From Sarcophilus harrisii (lineage: Eukaryota > Chordata > Mammalia > Dasyuromorphia > Dasyuridae): a stretch of 64,000 nucleotides of DNA. The stretch spans positions 427,331,669 to 427,395,668 of the forward strand of contig NC_045429.1 in assembly GCF_902635505.1 (NCBI RefSeq), written 5' to 3'. The position numbers were made by a program, and so were the translations under genes. The first letter of the stretch is position 1; the number at the start of each line of letters is the position of its first letter. Below, piece after piece: positions 10,371-22,800 of this stretch. The notes under the pieces are model-generated. The model made no database searches. It saw nothing but the letters and a program-made list of their open reading frames with translations, and had not been told where the DNA came from.

Positions 10371-10870
10371 CTGCTTCTTTCTTTTCATATTTGTTCTCGT
10401 TGTCTTTATGTTTCTGTCTCTGTCTCTGCCTCTATGTTTCTATAGCTCTTATTTTGGAGATTCTTCCTCAGAGTTTCTGTCTTTCTTTCTTTCTTTTTTT
10501 TTTTTTTTTTTTTGTTATCTGTCTTTTTCTTTTTGTGTTTACTTTTAACTTTGCATTTACTTCTCTGTGAATAAGTTATATATTCCCAATTGAATGAATA
10601 AATGCTCTTCAGGAGCATGGATTATTATGGTTTTTTTTTTGTTGTTGTTCTTTGTATTCCCAGAACCTAATACACTACCTTGTACAATGCTTAATAAAAT
10701 TGAAAAAGATTATTTCAGCCCACGTTTGTTTTTTTCTTTTACTATTTCATGATATTTCTTTCTCATTTTTTGTTCTTTCTTTCATCTTTGTGTTCTTTCC
10801 TTCCTTTCCTTCCTTCCTTCCCTCCTTCCTTCTCTTCCTTTATTCCTTCTTTACTTCCTTCCTTCATTCC
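10370..10870 (+). repeat. Pyrimidine-rich low-complexity tract with T and (TTCC)n runs
   Basis: A poly-T run near 10493-10513 and an imperfect (TTCC)n array at about 10798-10868. Short ORFs here are composed only of Phe, Ser and Leu and are not genes. Confidence 0.85.
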
Positions 10871-11639
10871 TGGAAGTGCATGTGCAGACACTTTTAATTT
10901 GCTAAGACTCCATCATCCATGTAGAAGATGTTGAGCACTTTTTAGGTGATTGGAAGACTGGTATATATATATGAACATTCAACACTGATCTACCATCAGA
11001 CTTGGAGCAACCTTTTAAAATTGGTTCTTTTAGTAGGACTCTCATCATCTTTAAAGTGGCCTGAATCCATGCATGCTACAGCTTTTGATATATTAGCATC
11101 TAAGGATAAAGACTCCTTCATTCATACCATGGGGTATGGTGGGAGAGGGCCCCACGACCTCATTTCTTACTTAAGCCATTTTGCCTGGAGAGATGGTTCT
11201 AGGATTTTAACCTTTTAATCAATTCAAATTGTAAGGATTCAGGAATCTAGCTTAGGTATTGTGAACCAGCCCAGTAATGAAACTCTGAGGAAGAAAGAGC
11301 CAGGGACTCCAGCCCCCCAAAAGGCTTTGGATTTGAATGTGGTAGGAGTAATGTTATGTAGGAGTTGAACTAAGCTGTGAGCCTAACTCTACATTCCCTC
11401 TTCCACCACAAGACCAAGGTGGTGGTGGTGGTAGAGTTATGTTCCTAAAGTGGTATTGGAAGGAAATGTTTGTATATTTCATCTCCTTATATCTTTAAAA
11501 TAAATATCCTTTTCTAAAAGCAAATCCAATGTTTTAAACAGTTAAATGGAATGGGGACACTATTCATTGGACCCCTCAACATGGTAGAAACCCAGCCAAT
11601 GGAGGCTGAAGAAAATTTGAGGCAAGAAACTTGCCAACC

Positions 11640-11975
11640 TCTTCAGGGAAGAAAATTAATATTTATATAGCACCTACTATGTTTCAGAGACTATGCTAAG
11701 TGCTGTACAAATATTGACTTATTTGATTCTCACAACAACCCTGGAAGATAAATGCTGTTATTATCCTCACTTGACATTTGAGAAAAATGAAATCAGCAGA
11801 GGTCAAATGACTTGCCCAAGTTCATACAGCTAAAAATAGCAGTAATAGTTAATATTTACATAGTGCCTACTTTAATAATAGCTAACATTTATATGGTACT
11901 TACAATGTGCCAGACATCCCAATAGACATTGTGTTAAGCACTTTATAATTATTATCTCTTTTGATTTTCACAATA
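11640..11975 (-). mobile_element. MIR/THER1-like SINE remnants, antisense
   Basis: ATATAGCACCTACTATGTTT, TGCTAAGTGCTGTACAAATA and TGACTTGCCCAAGTTCATAC form an antisense MIR. A second partial copy follows from about 11860. The preceding 0.7 kb (10940-11640) shows nothing I recognise. Confidence 0.6.
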
Positions 11976-12001
11976 ACACTAACAAGTAGTCTCTGTCTCT
12001 C

Positions 12002-12101
12002 TTCTCAATGGGACCTTCCTGCATCCTCAGCTGCTATATTCCTCCATCACAAAAAATTACTTTGGGTACAAATATCAAGACAGAGAGAGAGATACATATA
12101 T
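12002..12101. repeat. 100-bp perfect inverted copy of 13090-13189
   Basis: Base-by-base comparison with the reverse complement of 13090-13189 gives 100/100 identity, ending sharply on both sides. This copy is bracketed by a 12-bp direct repeat ACAAGTAGTCTC (11982-11993 and 12112-12123). That suggests it is the inserted copy and 13090-13189 the template. Confidence 0.95.
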
Positions 12102-12213
12102 CTCTCGCGAGACAAGTAGTCTCGCTTCTCTCTGTTTCTGTTTATCTCTGTCTTGTCCTGTCTGTCTATGTGTCTCTCTCTATTTTTTTTGTTTCTCTGC
12201 TTCTGTCTCTTGG

Positions 12214-12218
<5 letters not shown>

Positions 12219-12264
<46 letters not shown>
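12219..12264 (+). repeat. (TC)n microsatellite
   Basis: About 23 CT dinucleotides in a longer pyrimidine-rich stretch (12120-12270), immediately beside the inverted 100-bp copy. Confidence 0.97.
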
Positions 12265-12265
<1 letters not shown>

Positions 12266-12439
12266 ACTATCCTTCTGGAAAAACACTTCAATTGCTTTCC
12301 CCTAAGAAGTCACTCTAGTCTTTCCAATTTAACTTTCCTGCAGAAAATTCTTAGAAGGATTTTTAGTATAAACAGCTATCCCAGTACATGTCTCTTTCTT
12401 TCCAATTTCCATTGCCCCCCTATTCTTCCCATTGAATTT

Positions 12440-12680
12440 GTACCCACTCATTAATCAACAAACATCTATTAAGCTCCTACTATGTGAACGGGCACAATAT
12501 GATAGACAAATGTGAAATTGTAGCTAAATGAATGAGTGCAAAAGCATTTATTGGTGTTCATTGGTGCAATGGCCTCTGTTAAGCACTGAGGATAAAAATA
12601 GAAAATGTGAGATTATCCTGCTCTCAAGGAGATCACAGTCTAATTGTGAAAGACAGCATTTGAAAGGGACTTTCACAGTA
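12440..12680 (-). mobile_element. L2-like remnant, antisense
   Basis: AACAAACATCTATTAAGCTC, TACTATGTGAACGGGCAC and CTCTCAAGGAGATCACAGTC are antisense L2 phrases. Confidence 0.5.
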
Positions 12681-13089
12681 AGGCAGACAGAAAGTCTTTG
12701 AAATCTTAGAGGTGCAGGGGGAGGGCAGAGCTTACAGAGAGGCCCAGGGGTGTTCTTAGGTTTTATCAGTAGATCAGAAGACAATCCTGGGGATCTGAAA
12801 GAATTAGAGGCAGGATTCTGATGGTCTTCCATCTCATTGATTAATTAATGACTTATCTAAGCTGTATAAGCAGTTAAGTAGCCCTCAGCAGGGCTGTGGG
12901 AAGAGACAAAAGGCAAAGAAGAAAGCTTATATTCTACTGGGGGAAGAAATATATAAATTATATATGTCCACATATAAGCACATTTAAGACACATACATAT
13001 TATACACACATGTACCTATAGATATATACATATATGTATATAGACATACATAAGTGTATACATATATACTTGTATTTTTATGTATATGT

Positions 13090-13189
13090 ATATATGTATC
13101 TCTCTCTCTGTCTTGATATTTGTACCCAAAGTAATTTTTTGTGATGGAGGAATATAGCAGCTGAGGATGCAGGAAGGTCCCATTGAGAA
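13090..13189. repeat. Inverted partner (probable template) of 12002-12101
   Basis: See the entry at 12002. It abuts an AT-rich TATATG-type simple repeat (about 12950-13105). Confidence 0.95.
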
Positions 13190-13339
13190 ATTGATGCTTG
13201 AATTAAACTTTGAGGAAAACTAGGAGTGTGGGAGATGATTCCAATCTTTGCAATACAGCAGCACAAAAATCAGAGCCAGAGTATTGTTAGTGAGGAAAAG
13301 TATCCCTTAAAAACTGAAGCAAATACCAGCTCTTCCAGC

Positions 13340-13540
13340 TGTCTCATTCAGCCATGGCCATCTCTCTCATATCTCACATTGCACTTTGCTTTGTACCTCT
13401 TAAATGCATGTATCAAATCATATTTATAAAATTTGCCTTGCATTTGGCTACTAAACAATAAACTCTTCATTATGGCCTTGGTGAGCAAACTCTATATATT
13501 CTTTAAATTTTGTATTTCATCTAGCACCCAGCACAGCGTG
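13340..13540 (+). mobile_element. L2 3'-end remnant
   Basis: CTTTGTACCTCTTAAATGCA and CTACTAAACAATAAACTCTT with ATCTAGCACCCAGCACAG. Confidence 0.5.
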
Positions 13541-13542
13541 CC

Positions 13543-13703
13543 TTATACCAAAACTTCTTAAATTGTGGGTTGTGTAACCTTTATGGGATCGTGACTTTGA
13601 ACGTGGAGGTCACAAAATTATGATTTATCATCAGTAAATGCTTGATTTGTATATCTTTTGGATTGTGAGTAGAAAAAGTTTAAGAAGCCCTGACATACAC
13701 AGT
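13543..13703. mobile_element. Non-autonomous hAT-type DNA transposon remnant
   Basis: Ends read AACTTCTTAAATTGTGGGTT and AAAGTTTAAGAAGCCCTG, near-inverse of each other, around a core with GGGATCGTGACTTTGAACGT. This pattern matches a common mammalian hAT MITE. Confidence 0.5.
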
Positions 13704-13959
13704 AGGTGTTTAATAATTATAGTTTGTCTTTGATTAAATGTGATGGAGTCATCTCTGCTATCACTGGATCCAATTTGCTGATATTAAACTATGCTAAGCA
13801 GGGTTCAGTTTGGTATGAGTCTTCTGAGTTAAGTAGCCCATACCCCTTACCTCTCTGGGTCCATCCACAATGTGCTTTGTATGCATCACTTAATAAATGT
13901 TTTAATTGAATTGAGATGCCTTTTTTTTGAACTGTCTCCCTTTTGTGGTAACTCATAAA

Positions 13960-14155
13960 TTACAGGACTTGTTAAATTTTTTCAGCTCCTGACCTCTTTT
14001 TGCCCAAGAAATTTTTATGTGACCTCAGGTATATAGGTTTATGAAATAGGTAAAGAAATTAAAAATTTACTGATAATGAACCATAATTTTGTGAGCCCCC
14101 ACATTCAGTTACAAGAGGTCATTCGTGGTGGAGAACAAGAGTTTTAAGAAGCTGG
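13960..14155. mobile_element. Second hAT-type MITE remnant
   Basis: Opposite orientation of the same element: GACCTCTTTTTGCCCAAGAA, GTGACCTCAGGTATATAGGT, then GAGCCCCCACATTCAGTTAC and GTTTTAAGAAGCTGGGC. Confidence 0.5.
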
Positions 14156-14959
14156 GCAAAGGAGGGTTTGGGTGATGGTTTCTGATGCTGAGCCCTCTGA
14201 AAATACTTTTTGTCCCCTTACTGAGACAAGGTGGCACCTGTAGTGACCTCCTGTCCTGTACTTATAGGAGGAAGGGGAGATTACTAATTCATATTTGCTT
14301 CTGCTCTGCTGAATGCTCATATGCAAATTTCATAATCTTTCATTACCTCAGTACCTTCAACAGCAAAATAGGGGATAATCACAGATCTTCATCTTAATTT
14401 CCTCATAGGGATATTGGGAGGTTAAAAGAAATAGGAACTTATGATGTGGTTTGAGCTGATCTGAAAAAAAAGTGTTATGTAAATCCCAGGTGTTCCTGTT
14501 ATTATGGGGTTAAGCACTGTTTCAACATGAAGCATTTTTTCCAGGTGAATGAGGCTTCTTAAAATGTCTTTGGGTCAATAATTACACAAATTTAAGATTC
14601 CCCCAAATATCATTACAACTAGGAAGGGGTGTAACTATGTAACAAAGCATTGGGGCCTATTGTGAACTCAGATGTCCTGATGATATTCTGACTCAGCTCA
14701 GTCATGCTCTTTGGTCAGAAAAAACAGAACTCTCAACTAACCTCATTCAAATATTAAAATGACATTTCTGATCTCACTGATGACTATGCTCCCTCGAACC
14801 TCGTCCTTCCTGTCTTGCTCTTGTCTCTCATGAGTTCATCATAGCTAGTCCACCTAATGTACTCAGAGCCATTCTTGATTTTTTGTGATATACAGAAAAT
14901 AAATAGAACTTAGTTTGGTGTGAGTCTTCTGAGTTAAATGGCTACTATCCCTTACCTTT

Positions 14960-15615
14960 TTGAGTCATGTAAGAAGACTGAATTTGGGGTTGGAGGAACT
15001 GAGTTCAAATCTACATCTGCCCCTTTGCTACTTTGCTATTTTGTTCACACCATTTCATCTCTCTAGGTTTCAGTTCTCTCATTTATAAAATGAGGTTTTG
15101 GACTGGCTGATTTCTAGTGTACCTGCTACCGCTAATGTATACTTTATGACGCAATCTGTTTCCAGCCAACCTTTCAGGACCATTTCATATTGTTCAGCCT
15201 GCCATACTGTATGTTCTAATTAAATTGTCTTGCTAAGTGTCTCCTGAATGTGACATTTTATCTCTTGTCTCTATAACTTTTCTTAGATGATCCACCATAT
15301 TTGGAATGTAGTCTCTCCTCACTTTTGCCTCACAGAGTCCCTAGTTTCCTTCAAAGACTATCTCTGATATATCTTCCTACATGAAACCATTTTAATTTTA
15401 TCCAGTTCTTAGTGCTGTCCCCCTAGAAATTACATTGTATAACTTTGCATATGTATATCTACTTTTCTTTGTACATCTTGGATCTTCCCCATTAGAATAT
15501 AAGCTTCTTGAGGATAGAGAATGTTCTATTTTTATCTTTATACTAAAGGTAAAAATCTGAGTGTAGTATGTTACATGTAGTAAATGGGTGATAAGTTTGT
15601 TTAATTGAATTGGAG
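14960..15615 (+). mobile_element. MIR/THER1 fragment followed by L2 3' end
   Basis: 14965-15120 is MIR-like (GAGTTCAAATCTACATCTGC, GGTTTCAGTTCTCTCATTTA). About 15180-15615 is L2 (AGTTTCCTTCAAAGACTATC, ATTAGAATATAAGCTTCTTG). Confidence 0.6.
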
Positions 15616-15817
15616 GATGTTATGTTATGTCTGCTATCTCCCATGATCTCTGATACAGTGATGAGGTAAAAGAAGCAATAGTAATAACTCATCAAATGCG
15701 CTTGAAATAGCTGCATTTTACGAAGGGAAAAAAGACAGAATCAGTAAAAAGATGATCTCCAGATCAAGTAGAGATAATTTAAGAATCAATCATAGGACTA
15801 CCTGAAAGCCATGTTCA

Positions 15818-15980
15818 GAGACAGAGAGACAAAGATATAGAGGAAGACAGAGAAAGAGTAGAGATACACACATATAAAGACACAAATGGACACAGAGAGT
15901 TAGAGTCAGAGGAAGAGAGACCCAGAGAGAGAGAGAGACAGAGACAGAGAGAGACAGAGACAGAAACAGAGACAATGAGA
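15818..15980 (+). repeat. (GA)/(GACA) purine-rich microsatellite
   Basis: Imperfect AGAGACAGAG array. ORFs on the other strand are Ser/Leu low-complexity artefacts. Confidence 0.9.
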
Positions 15981-16500
15981 GAGAACAAGTTTTTATCAAG
16001 CACTTTCTATATGTCAGGCACTGTGCTAATTGATTTACAAATATTATCTCATTTTAGACTCATTTTATCATCACAATATCATCTTATTCTTTCTTCACTA
16101 TCTCAGATATCATTAGTATTTCCATTTTTCCAAATAGTAGTAACAACAAATAAAAATCCTTTTTTACCCTCAATCTAAATGGAAATTTACAAATCAAATA
16201 TAGGTGATGGATAAATTGGAGATAATATTAAAGGAAAGCACTAAAATTAAGGAGAATTAAGAAAGGCTAACATTATTTGTAATGCAAATAGAGTCCTTTT
16301 CAATAAGATTGACTATATTTATCTGTTTATAAGACCCTTTTTCCTTTTTTTATTTTCAGTGTGGAGAGGGGAAAGGTGGGAGGAAGAAAATTTTGTTTTG
16401 ACAATTAAAAATTAATTAAAAACTCAAATTAGAAGGCTCTATTCTAGACAAATTTTAGGAGTGTCCTTAAAATGAACATTCTAAAGGAACAGTATTTTTA

Positions 16501-17287
16501 TTTATTTTTTAATTATAGCTTTTTATTTACAAAACATATGCATGGGTAGTTTTTCAGCGTTGATCCTTGCAAAACCTTCTGTTCCAACTTTTCCCCTCCT
16601 TCCTCCCACCCCTTCCCCTAGATGGCAGGTAGTCTAATACATGTTAAATATGTTAAAATATATGTTAAATATAATATATGTATACATATTTATACAGTTA
16701 TCTTGCTGCTCAAGAAAGATTGGATCTAGAAAGAAGGTAAAAAAAAAAAAAACCTGAGAAGGAAAACAAAAATGCACGCAAACAATAACAGAAAGAGTGG
16801 AAATGCTATGTTGTGGTCCACACTCATTTCCCATAGTTCTCTCTTGGAATGTAGCTGATTCTCTTCATTACTGAACAATTGGAACTGGTTTGGATCATCT
16901 CATTGTTGAAGAGATCATCTCATCTGCTGTCCATAAGAACTGATCATCTTATAGTATCGTTGTTGAAGTGTATAATAATCTGGTCCTGCTCATTTCACTC
17001 AGCATCAGTTCATGTAAGTCTCTCCAGGCCTTTCTGAAATCATCCTGTTGGTCATTTCTTACAGAACAATAATATTCCATAACATTAATACCACAATTTA
17101 TTCAGCCATTCTCCAATTGAGGGGTATCCATTCAGTTTCCAGTTTCTTGACACTACAAAGAGGGCTGCCACAAATGTGCATATGTGGGTCCCTTTCCCTC
17201 TTATAAGATCTCTTTGGGATATAAGCCCAATAGTAACACTGCTGGATCAAAGGGTATGCACAGTTTGATAACTTTTTGAGCATAGAA
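16501..17287 (-). mobile_element. 5'-truncated L1 (3' end only)
   Basis: An antisense L1 3' UTR and end of ORF2, flanked by a 14-bp target-site duplication GAACAGTATTTTTA (16487-16500 and 17288-17301). The fragment MLKKLSNCAYPLIQQCYYWAY near 17283 is the ORF2 tail. 787 bp. Confidence 0.9.
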
Positions 17288-17316
17288 GAACAGTATTTTT
17301 AAAGAAAATATTTTCT

Positions 17317-20043
17317 GTTTTTTTAAATTATAGCTTTTTATTTACAAGATATATGCATGGGTAATTTTTCAGCATTGACAATTGCAAAACCTTTTGTTCC
17401 AATTTTTCCCCTCCTTCCCCCCACTCCCTCCCCCAGATGGCAGGTTGACCAATACATATTAAATACAATATATGTATACATGTCCATACAGTTATTTTGC
17501 TGTACAAAAAGAATTGGACTTTGAAATAGTGTACAATTAACCTGTGAAGGAAATCAAAAATGCAGGGGGACAAAAATAAAGGGATTGGGAATTCTATGTA
17601 GTGGTTCATAGTCATCTCCCAGAGTTCTTTCGCTAGATGTAGTTGGTTCAATTCATTACTGTTCTGTTGGAACTGATTTGGTTCATCTCATTGTTGAAGA
17701 GGGCGACAACCATCAGAATTGATCATCATATAGTATTGTTGTTGAAATATATAATGATCTCCTGGTCCTGCTCACTTCACTGAGCATCAGTTCATGTAAG
17801 TCTCTCCAGGCCTTTCTGAAATCATCCTGCTGGTCATTTCTTACAAAACAATAATATTCCATAATATTCATATACCACAATTTATCCAGTCTATTCTCCA
17901 ATTGATGGGCATCCACTCAATTTCCAGTTTCTGGCCACTACAAAGAGGACTGCCACAAACATTCTTGCACATACAGGTCCCTTTCCCTTCTTTAAGATCT
18001 CTTTGGGATATAAGCCCAGTAGTAATACTGCTGGATCAAAGGGTATGCTCAGTTTGATTACCTTTTGGGCATAGTTCCAAATTGCTCTCCAGAATGGCTG
18101 GATGTATTCACAATTCCACCAACAATGTATCAGTGTCCCAGTTTTCTCACATCCTCTCCAACATTCCGCATTATCTTTCCCTGCCATTCTAGCCAATCTG
18201 ATAGATGTGTAGTAGTGTCTTAAAGTTGTCTTAATTTGCATTTCTCTGATTAATAATGACTTAGAGCATCTTTTCATATGACTAGAAATAGTTTCAGTTT
18301 CTTCATCTGAGAATTGTCTGTTCATAGCCTTTGACCATTTATCAATTGGAAAATGGCTTGGTTTCTTATATAGTAGAGTCAATTCTCTATATACTATGTA
18401 AATGAGGCCTTTATCAGAATCTTTGACAGTAAAAATGTTTTTCCAGTTTATTGCTTCCCTTCTAATCTTGTCTGCATTAGTTTTGTTTGTACAAAAACTT
18501 TTCTATTTGATATAATCAAAATTTTCTATTTTGTGATCAATAATGATCTCTACTTCTTTGGTCATAAATTCCTTCCTCTTCCACTGGTCTGAGAGGTAAA
18601 CTATCCTATGTTCTTCTAATTTATTTATAATCTCATTCTTTATGCCTAGGCCACGAAACCATTTTGAGCTTATCTTGGTGTACAGTGTTAAGTGTGGGTC
18701 AATGCCTAGTTTCTGACATACTAATTTCCAATTTTCCCAGCAGTTTTTGTCAAACAGTGAGTTCTTATCCCAAAAGCTGAGGTCTTTGGGTTTGTCAAAC
18801 ACTAGATTATTAAAGTTATTGACTGTTTTGTCCTTTGAACTTAACCTATTCCACTGATCAACTTATCTCTTTCTTAGCCAATACCAAATGGTTTTGGTGA
18901 CTGCTGCTTTATAATATAATTTTAGATCTGGTACAGCTAGGCCACCTTCATTTGATTTTTTTTTTTCATTACTTCCCTTGAAATTTTTGATCTTTTTTTC
19001 CTCATATGAACTTTGTTATTTTTCCTAGGTCATTAAAATAGTTTTTTTGGGTGGCTGATTGGTATAGAACTAAATAAATAGATTAGTTTAGGTAGTATTG
19101 TCATCTTTACTATATTTGCTCACCCTATTCAAGAGCATTTAATATTTTTCCAATTGGTTAGATCTGATTTTATTTGTGTGGAAAGTGTTTTGTAGTTTTG
19201 CTTATAAAGTTCCTGATTTCCCTTGGCAGATAGATTCCTAAATATTTTATACTGTTGGTAGTTACTTTAAATGGAATTTCTCGTTGTAATTCTAACTGTT
19301 GGATTTTGTAAGCAATATATAAGAATGTTGATGACTTATGTGGGTTTATTTTATATCCTGCAACTTTGTTAAAGGTGTGGATTATTTCTAATAGCTTTTT
19401 AGTAGACTCTCTGGGGTTCTCTAAGTATACCATCATATCATCAGCAAAGAGTGATAATTTGGTTTCCTTATTACCTACTATAATTCTTTCAATCTCTTTC
19501 TCAACTCTTATTGCCAAAGCTAGCATTTCTAATACAATATTGAATAGTAATGGTGATAGTGGGCAATCTTGTTTCACTCCTGATCTTATTGGGAATGGTT
19601 CCAGTTTATCCTCATTACATATGATGGTTACTGATGGTTTTAAATAGATGATACTGATTATTTTAAGGAAAAGTCCATTTATTTACATATTCTCAAGTGT
19701 TTTTTTTTTTAATAGGAATGGATGTTGGATTTATCAAATGCTTTTTCTGCATCTATTGAGATGATCATATGGTTTTTGTTAATTTGGCTATTGATATGGT
19801 CAATTGTACTAATAGTCTCCTAATATTGAACCAGCCCTGAATTCCTGGTATAAATCCTACTTGGTCATGGTGTATTATCCTGGGGATGATTTTCTGTCCT
19901 CTTTTTGCTAATATTTTATTTAGGATTTTAGCATCAATATTCATTAGGGAGATTGGTCTGTAATTTTCATCTCTGTTTTCAACCTACCTGGTTTAGGTAT
20001 CAGTACCATGTCTGTGTCATAAAAGGAATTTGGTAGGACTCCT
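17317..20043 (-). mobile_element. 5'-truncated L1 with ORF2 reverse transcriptase 3' half
   Basis: The ORF2 reading is broken by frameshifts and stops, yet landmarks are clear. From 5' to 3': [15 protein letters not shown] (near 20000), the reverse transcriptase active site LFADDMMVYLENP (near 19430), then WWNCEYIQPFWRAIWNYAQK and VCARMFVAVLFVVARNWKLS toward the ORF2 C-terminus (17900-18150). The 3' UTR ends at 17317. An imperfect 15-bp duplication AAAGAAAATRTTTTC flanks it (17302-17316 and 20044-20058). It inserted immediately beside the right flank of the L1 at 16501-17287, so that one is the older neighbour or both used the same AT-rich patch. 2.7 kb, inactive. Confidence 0.92.
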
Positions 20044-20734
20044 AAAGAAAATGTTTTCAAAGAAATGTAAAATATTTGCTGATGAAACAACTTAGTATTT
20101 ATTATTTTGTTATGATGGACTGCTTGATTTAACATCATCTGCAAGGTAAGTATCAATAACATGTAAAAAATTGTTCAATGATATCAATCAACAAGCATTC
20201 ATGAAATGATTTTGATTGATTTTTGGAAATTGGCCAGCACCTGTCATCTTGGATGATTTTGATTGTAGAAAATATTAGGGTTTACCTATTACCCAGTCTA
20301 ACCGCCTCATTTTGGAGATGAAGAAATGCTACAAAGGAGTTCATTAAGACTCTCATTTATTTAGCAGCAGGAATTCACTCAACCCACCTTTCCCCATGGG
20401 AAAAATGGATTGGCAAGTTTTAAAAATGAGACATTTGTAGCAGGATTCTCTAGGTACTACTTTTCATTTGATTTATGTCTCATAACATTGGAGTGGCTAG
20501 AAATGGAAAATGCTGCTCTGCATTTAGTGTTTCAATTAAAAAAAAGGCAGGTCAGATGTCTAACAACAGAAAAGAGCCTCTAGAAAGGTCTTAGTTTGTC
20601 TCCTTTCATACTACCAAGCAAAAGTACCCTAAAACTGATGGATAGACGTTCATAGAGTTCTTAACAAGGGCACAATAGGTGTTAACAATTATTTAATACT
20701 GAAAGAACTCTAGGTAAGGAAGTCCTTAAGGACA

Positions 20735-21025
20735 TTGATTACCTGGCCAGGTATGCAAGTAGGTAGTATAGTGGATAAGCAGGAACACTGGACCTGGAGT
20801 TAAAAAGACCAAAATTCACAACTGGCCTCAGACCAATTTCTGAGTGGTCATGTGACTCTGAGCAAATTCCCTCACCTTTGCTTTATTTCCCTCAACTGTA
20901 AAATGGGAACAATAATAGCCTCTACTTTCCACAGTTGTTATGAGAGTCAAATTAAATTATATTTGTCAAAGTGTTTACTTAGGATAGTGTCTGGCACATA
21001 GTAGGTGCTTAATAAATTCCTCTTT
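20735..21025 (+). mobile_element. MIR/THER1-family SINE, nearly complete
   Basis: AGTATAGTGGATAAGCAGGA, CTCAACTGTAAAATGGGAAC and GTCTGGCACATAGTAGGTGC in order. The 20060-20735 stretch before it shows nothing recognisable. Confidence 0.75.
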
Positions 21026-21379
21026 TTTCTCTTCCCTGATCTATTGCTTAATTATATACACTCTGCTGATAGAAATAGAATTTATATTCTATCTAAATCC
21101 CTCCCATCTATAGAAATTTAAGTGTAATCTTTAGATTAATTAATCAGTTTTTTCTTCTTTAAACTAAACAACCTCATATCCCTTAGCTCTTTTCTTGAAG
21201 TCCTTTTAAATAAATATTTACATACATACATATATAAATACACATACAAACATACATAAACATATAAAAACATACATAAGACACTATGGAACTTTAGAAC
21301 TATAAGGACTCTTAGAAATAATTTATCTAACCTAATTTTCTTGGTTTTAGACACAAAACAGGTTTAGAGGGAGAAAAGA

Positions 21380-21690
21380 TAAAAGTCCTTCATTCAGTCA
21401 ATGAATCAACAAGCATTTATTAAACATTTGCTATCATCAAGTCTTTGTGATAAGTGCTGATACAAAGAAAAGCAAATACCCTCCCCAGGCTAAAAGAACT
21501 TCTGCCTTTAAAAAGCTTGCATTCTAATGGAGAAGACATGACCTCCCACCCCAACCAAAATTTATATGTGCAAGATAAGTACAGTGTAACTAAAAGTTAA
21601 TCTCACAGGGATGACACATTTGGGAGATGGGAAGATAATAAAGTTCTCTTTCAGAAGATAGGATTTGAGTTGAGTTTTGAAAACAGGTCA
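21380..21690 (-). mobile_element. L2-like remnant, antisense
   Basis: GAATCAACAAGCATTTATTA, AAAAGCTTGCATTCTAATGG and AGGATTTGAGTTGAG are antisense L2 landmarks. Confidence 0.55.
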
Positions 21691-22369
21691 TAGTCATGAT
21701 GGAAAATGCTATCTACCACCAGACAAAGAACTGATGTTATTTTCACTTTTTTGTCCCGTGTTTTTTTCTCCCTTTTGTTCTTTTCTTCTTTCACAATATG
21801 ACAAATGTGGAAATTTGTTTAACATGACTGCACATGTATAACCTCTATCACCTTGCCTGTCATCTTGGGGAGGGTATGTAGGAAGGGAAAGAGAAAGATT
21901 TGAAATCCACAATCTTAAGTTAATGCTGATAATTATCTCTATATGTAATTGGAAAAAAAGAAAGTAATATTCACATTTAAAAAAAAAGAAAAGAGGTGAG
22001 GAGGTAGAAGTCTGGAGGACAATTACTAGGAACAGTTGATGAAAAGCCATTGAAATAGAAGATAGAAAATGTGTTTTAGAAACATTAAGAAGCTTAGTGT
22101 TGTTGGAGCTTAGAATGTGAAGAATAAAGTGTAAAGAGACTGGAACTTTGGGAAAAGTCAACTGTGAAGAAAAGTCATACAGAATTTTCTATTTCTATTG
22201 CAATAATTTAAGAGAGTCTAAGCTGTGATCCAGGAAGGATGGGAACCTTGAAAGTTGTTCTTGTTTGCTAAGAGCCCAATGACATGATCAGGTGACTGCA
22301 ATTGGATTCACGAGGGGCAGATTTGCACAGTCATTAGCCTCACTCTCTCCCAGAATTGTCAAAGTTCAG

Positions 22370-22800
22370 AGGCAAGACAAAAGTCAAGATGACTGGCCAT
22401 GGCCTGGAATGTAATGATTGGTGTCTTGCCAAGCTCTAAGTAGTTCCACAGTATCTATTTCAGCCACCTTTATGGCCATTAGAACAAATTGTTATCATCC
22501 ACCCATTCCGTGGGAGGATGATTTCTCATGCTGGGGGTAGAGATCCCCTAACTCACTGACAGGTTTGAGGCTTATCAGTTACCCTTAACTTCGTTTAATC
22601 TATCTGCAGAGATAGTTTTACTGGGGTGTGGCTGTTGTGCATGCTATACCTTCTTGGAGGCACAGGTGAGAACTGGGTGAGAGGTGAACATTACGATGGA
22701 TAAGCAGCACTGAACAGGATTCAGCAAGACCTCAAGCTACAAGTGCTGGTTTTCCTGAACAGCCTATATACCCCAAATCATCTTAACAGTAACAGGGATT
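22370..22800. repeat. Probable interspersed repeat of unassigned family
   Basis: GC-richer block with GGGGGTAGAGATCCCCTAAC, CTCACTGACAGGTTTGAGGC and GGGTGTGGCTGTTGTGCATG. It resembles a dispersed marsupial repeat I recall but cannot name. No coding potential seen. 21700-22370 shows nothing further. Confidence 0.35.

Noticed and set aside
12008-12454. 148-codon plus-strand ORF with a Ser/Leu stretch
   Set aside because: It runs through the 100-bp inverted copy and the (TC)n microsatellite. Low-complexity translation, no domain.
19366-19647. 93-codon plus-strand ORF
   Set aside because: It is antisense to L1 ORF2 within the L1 at 17317-20043.
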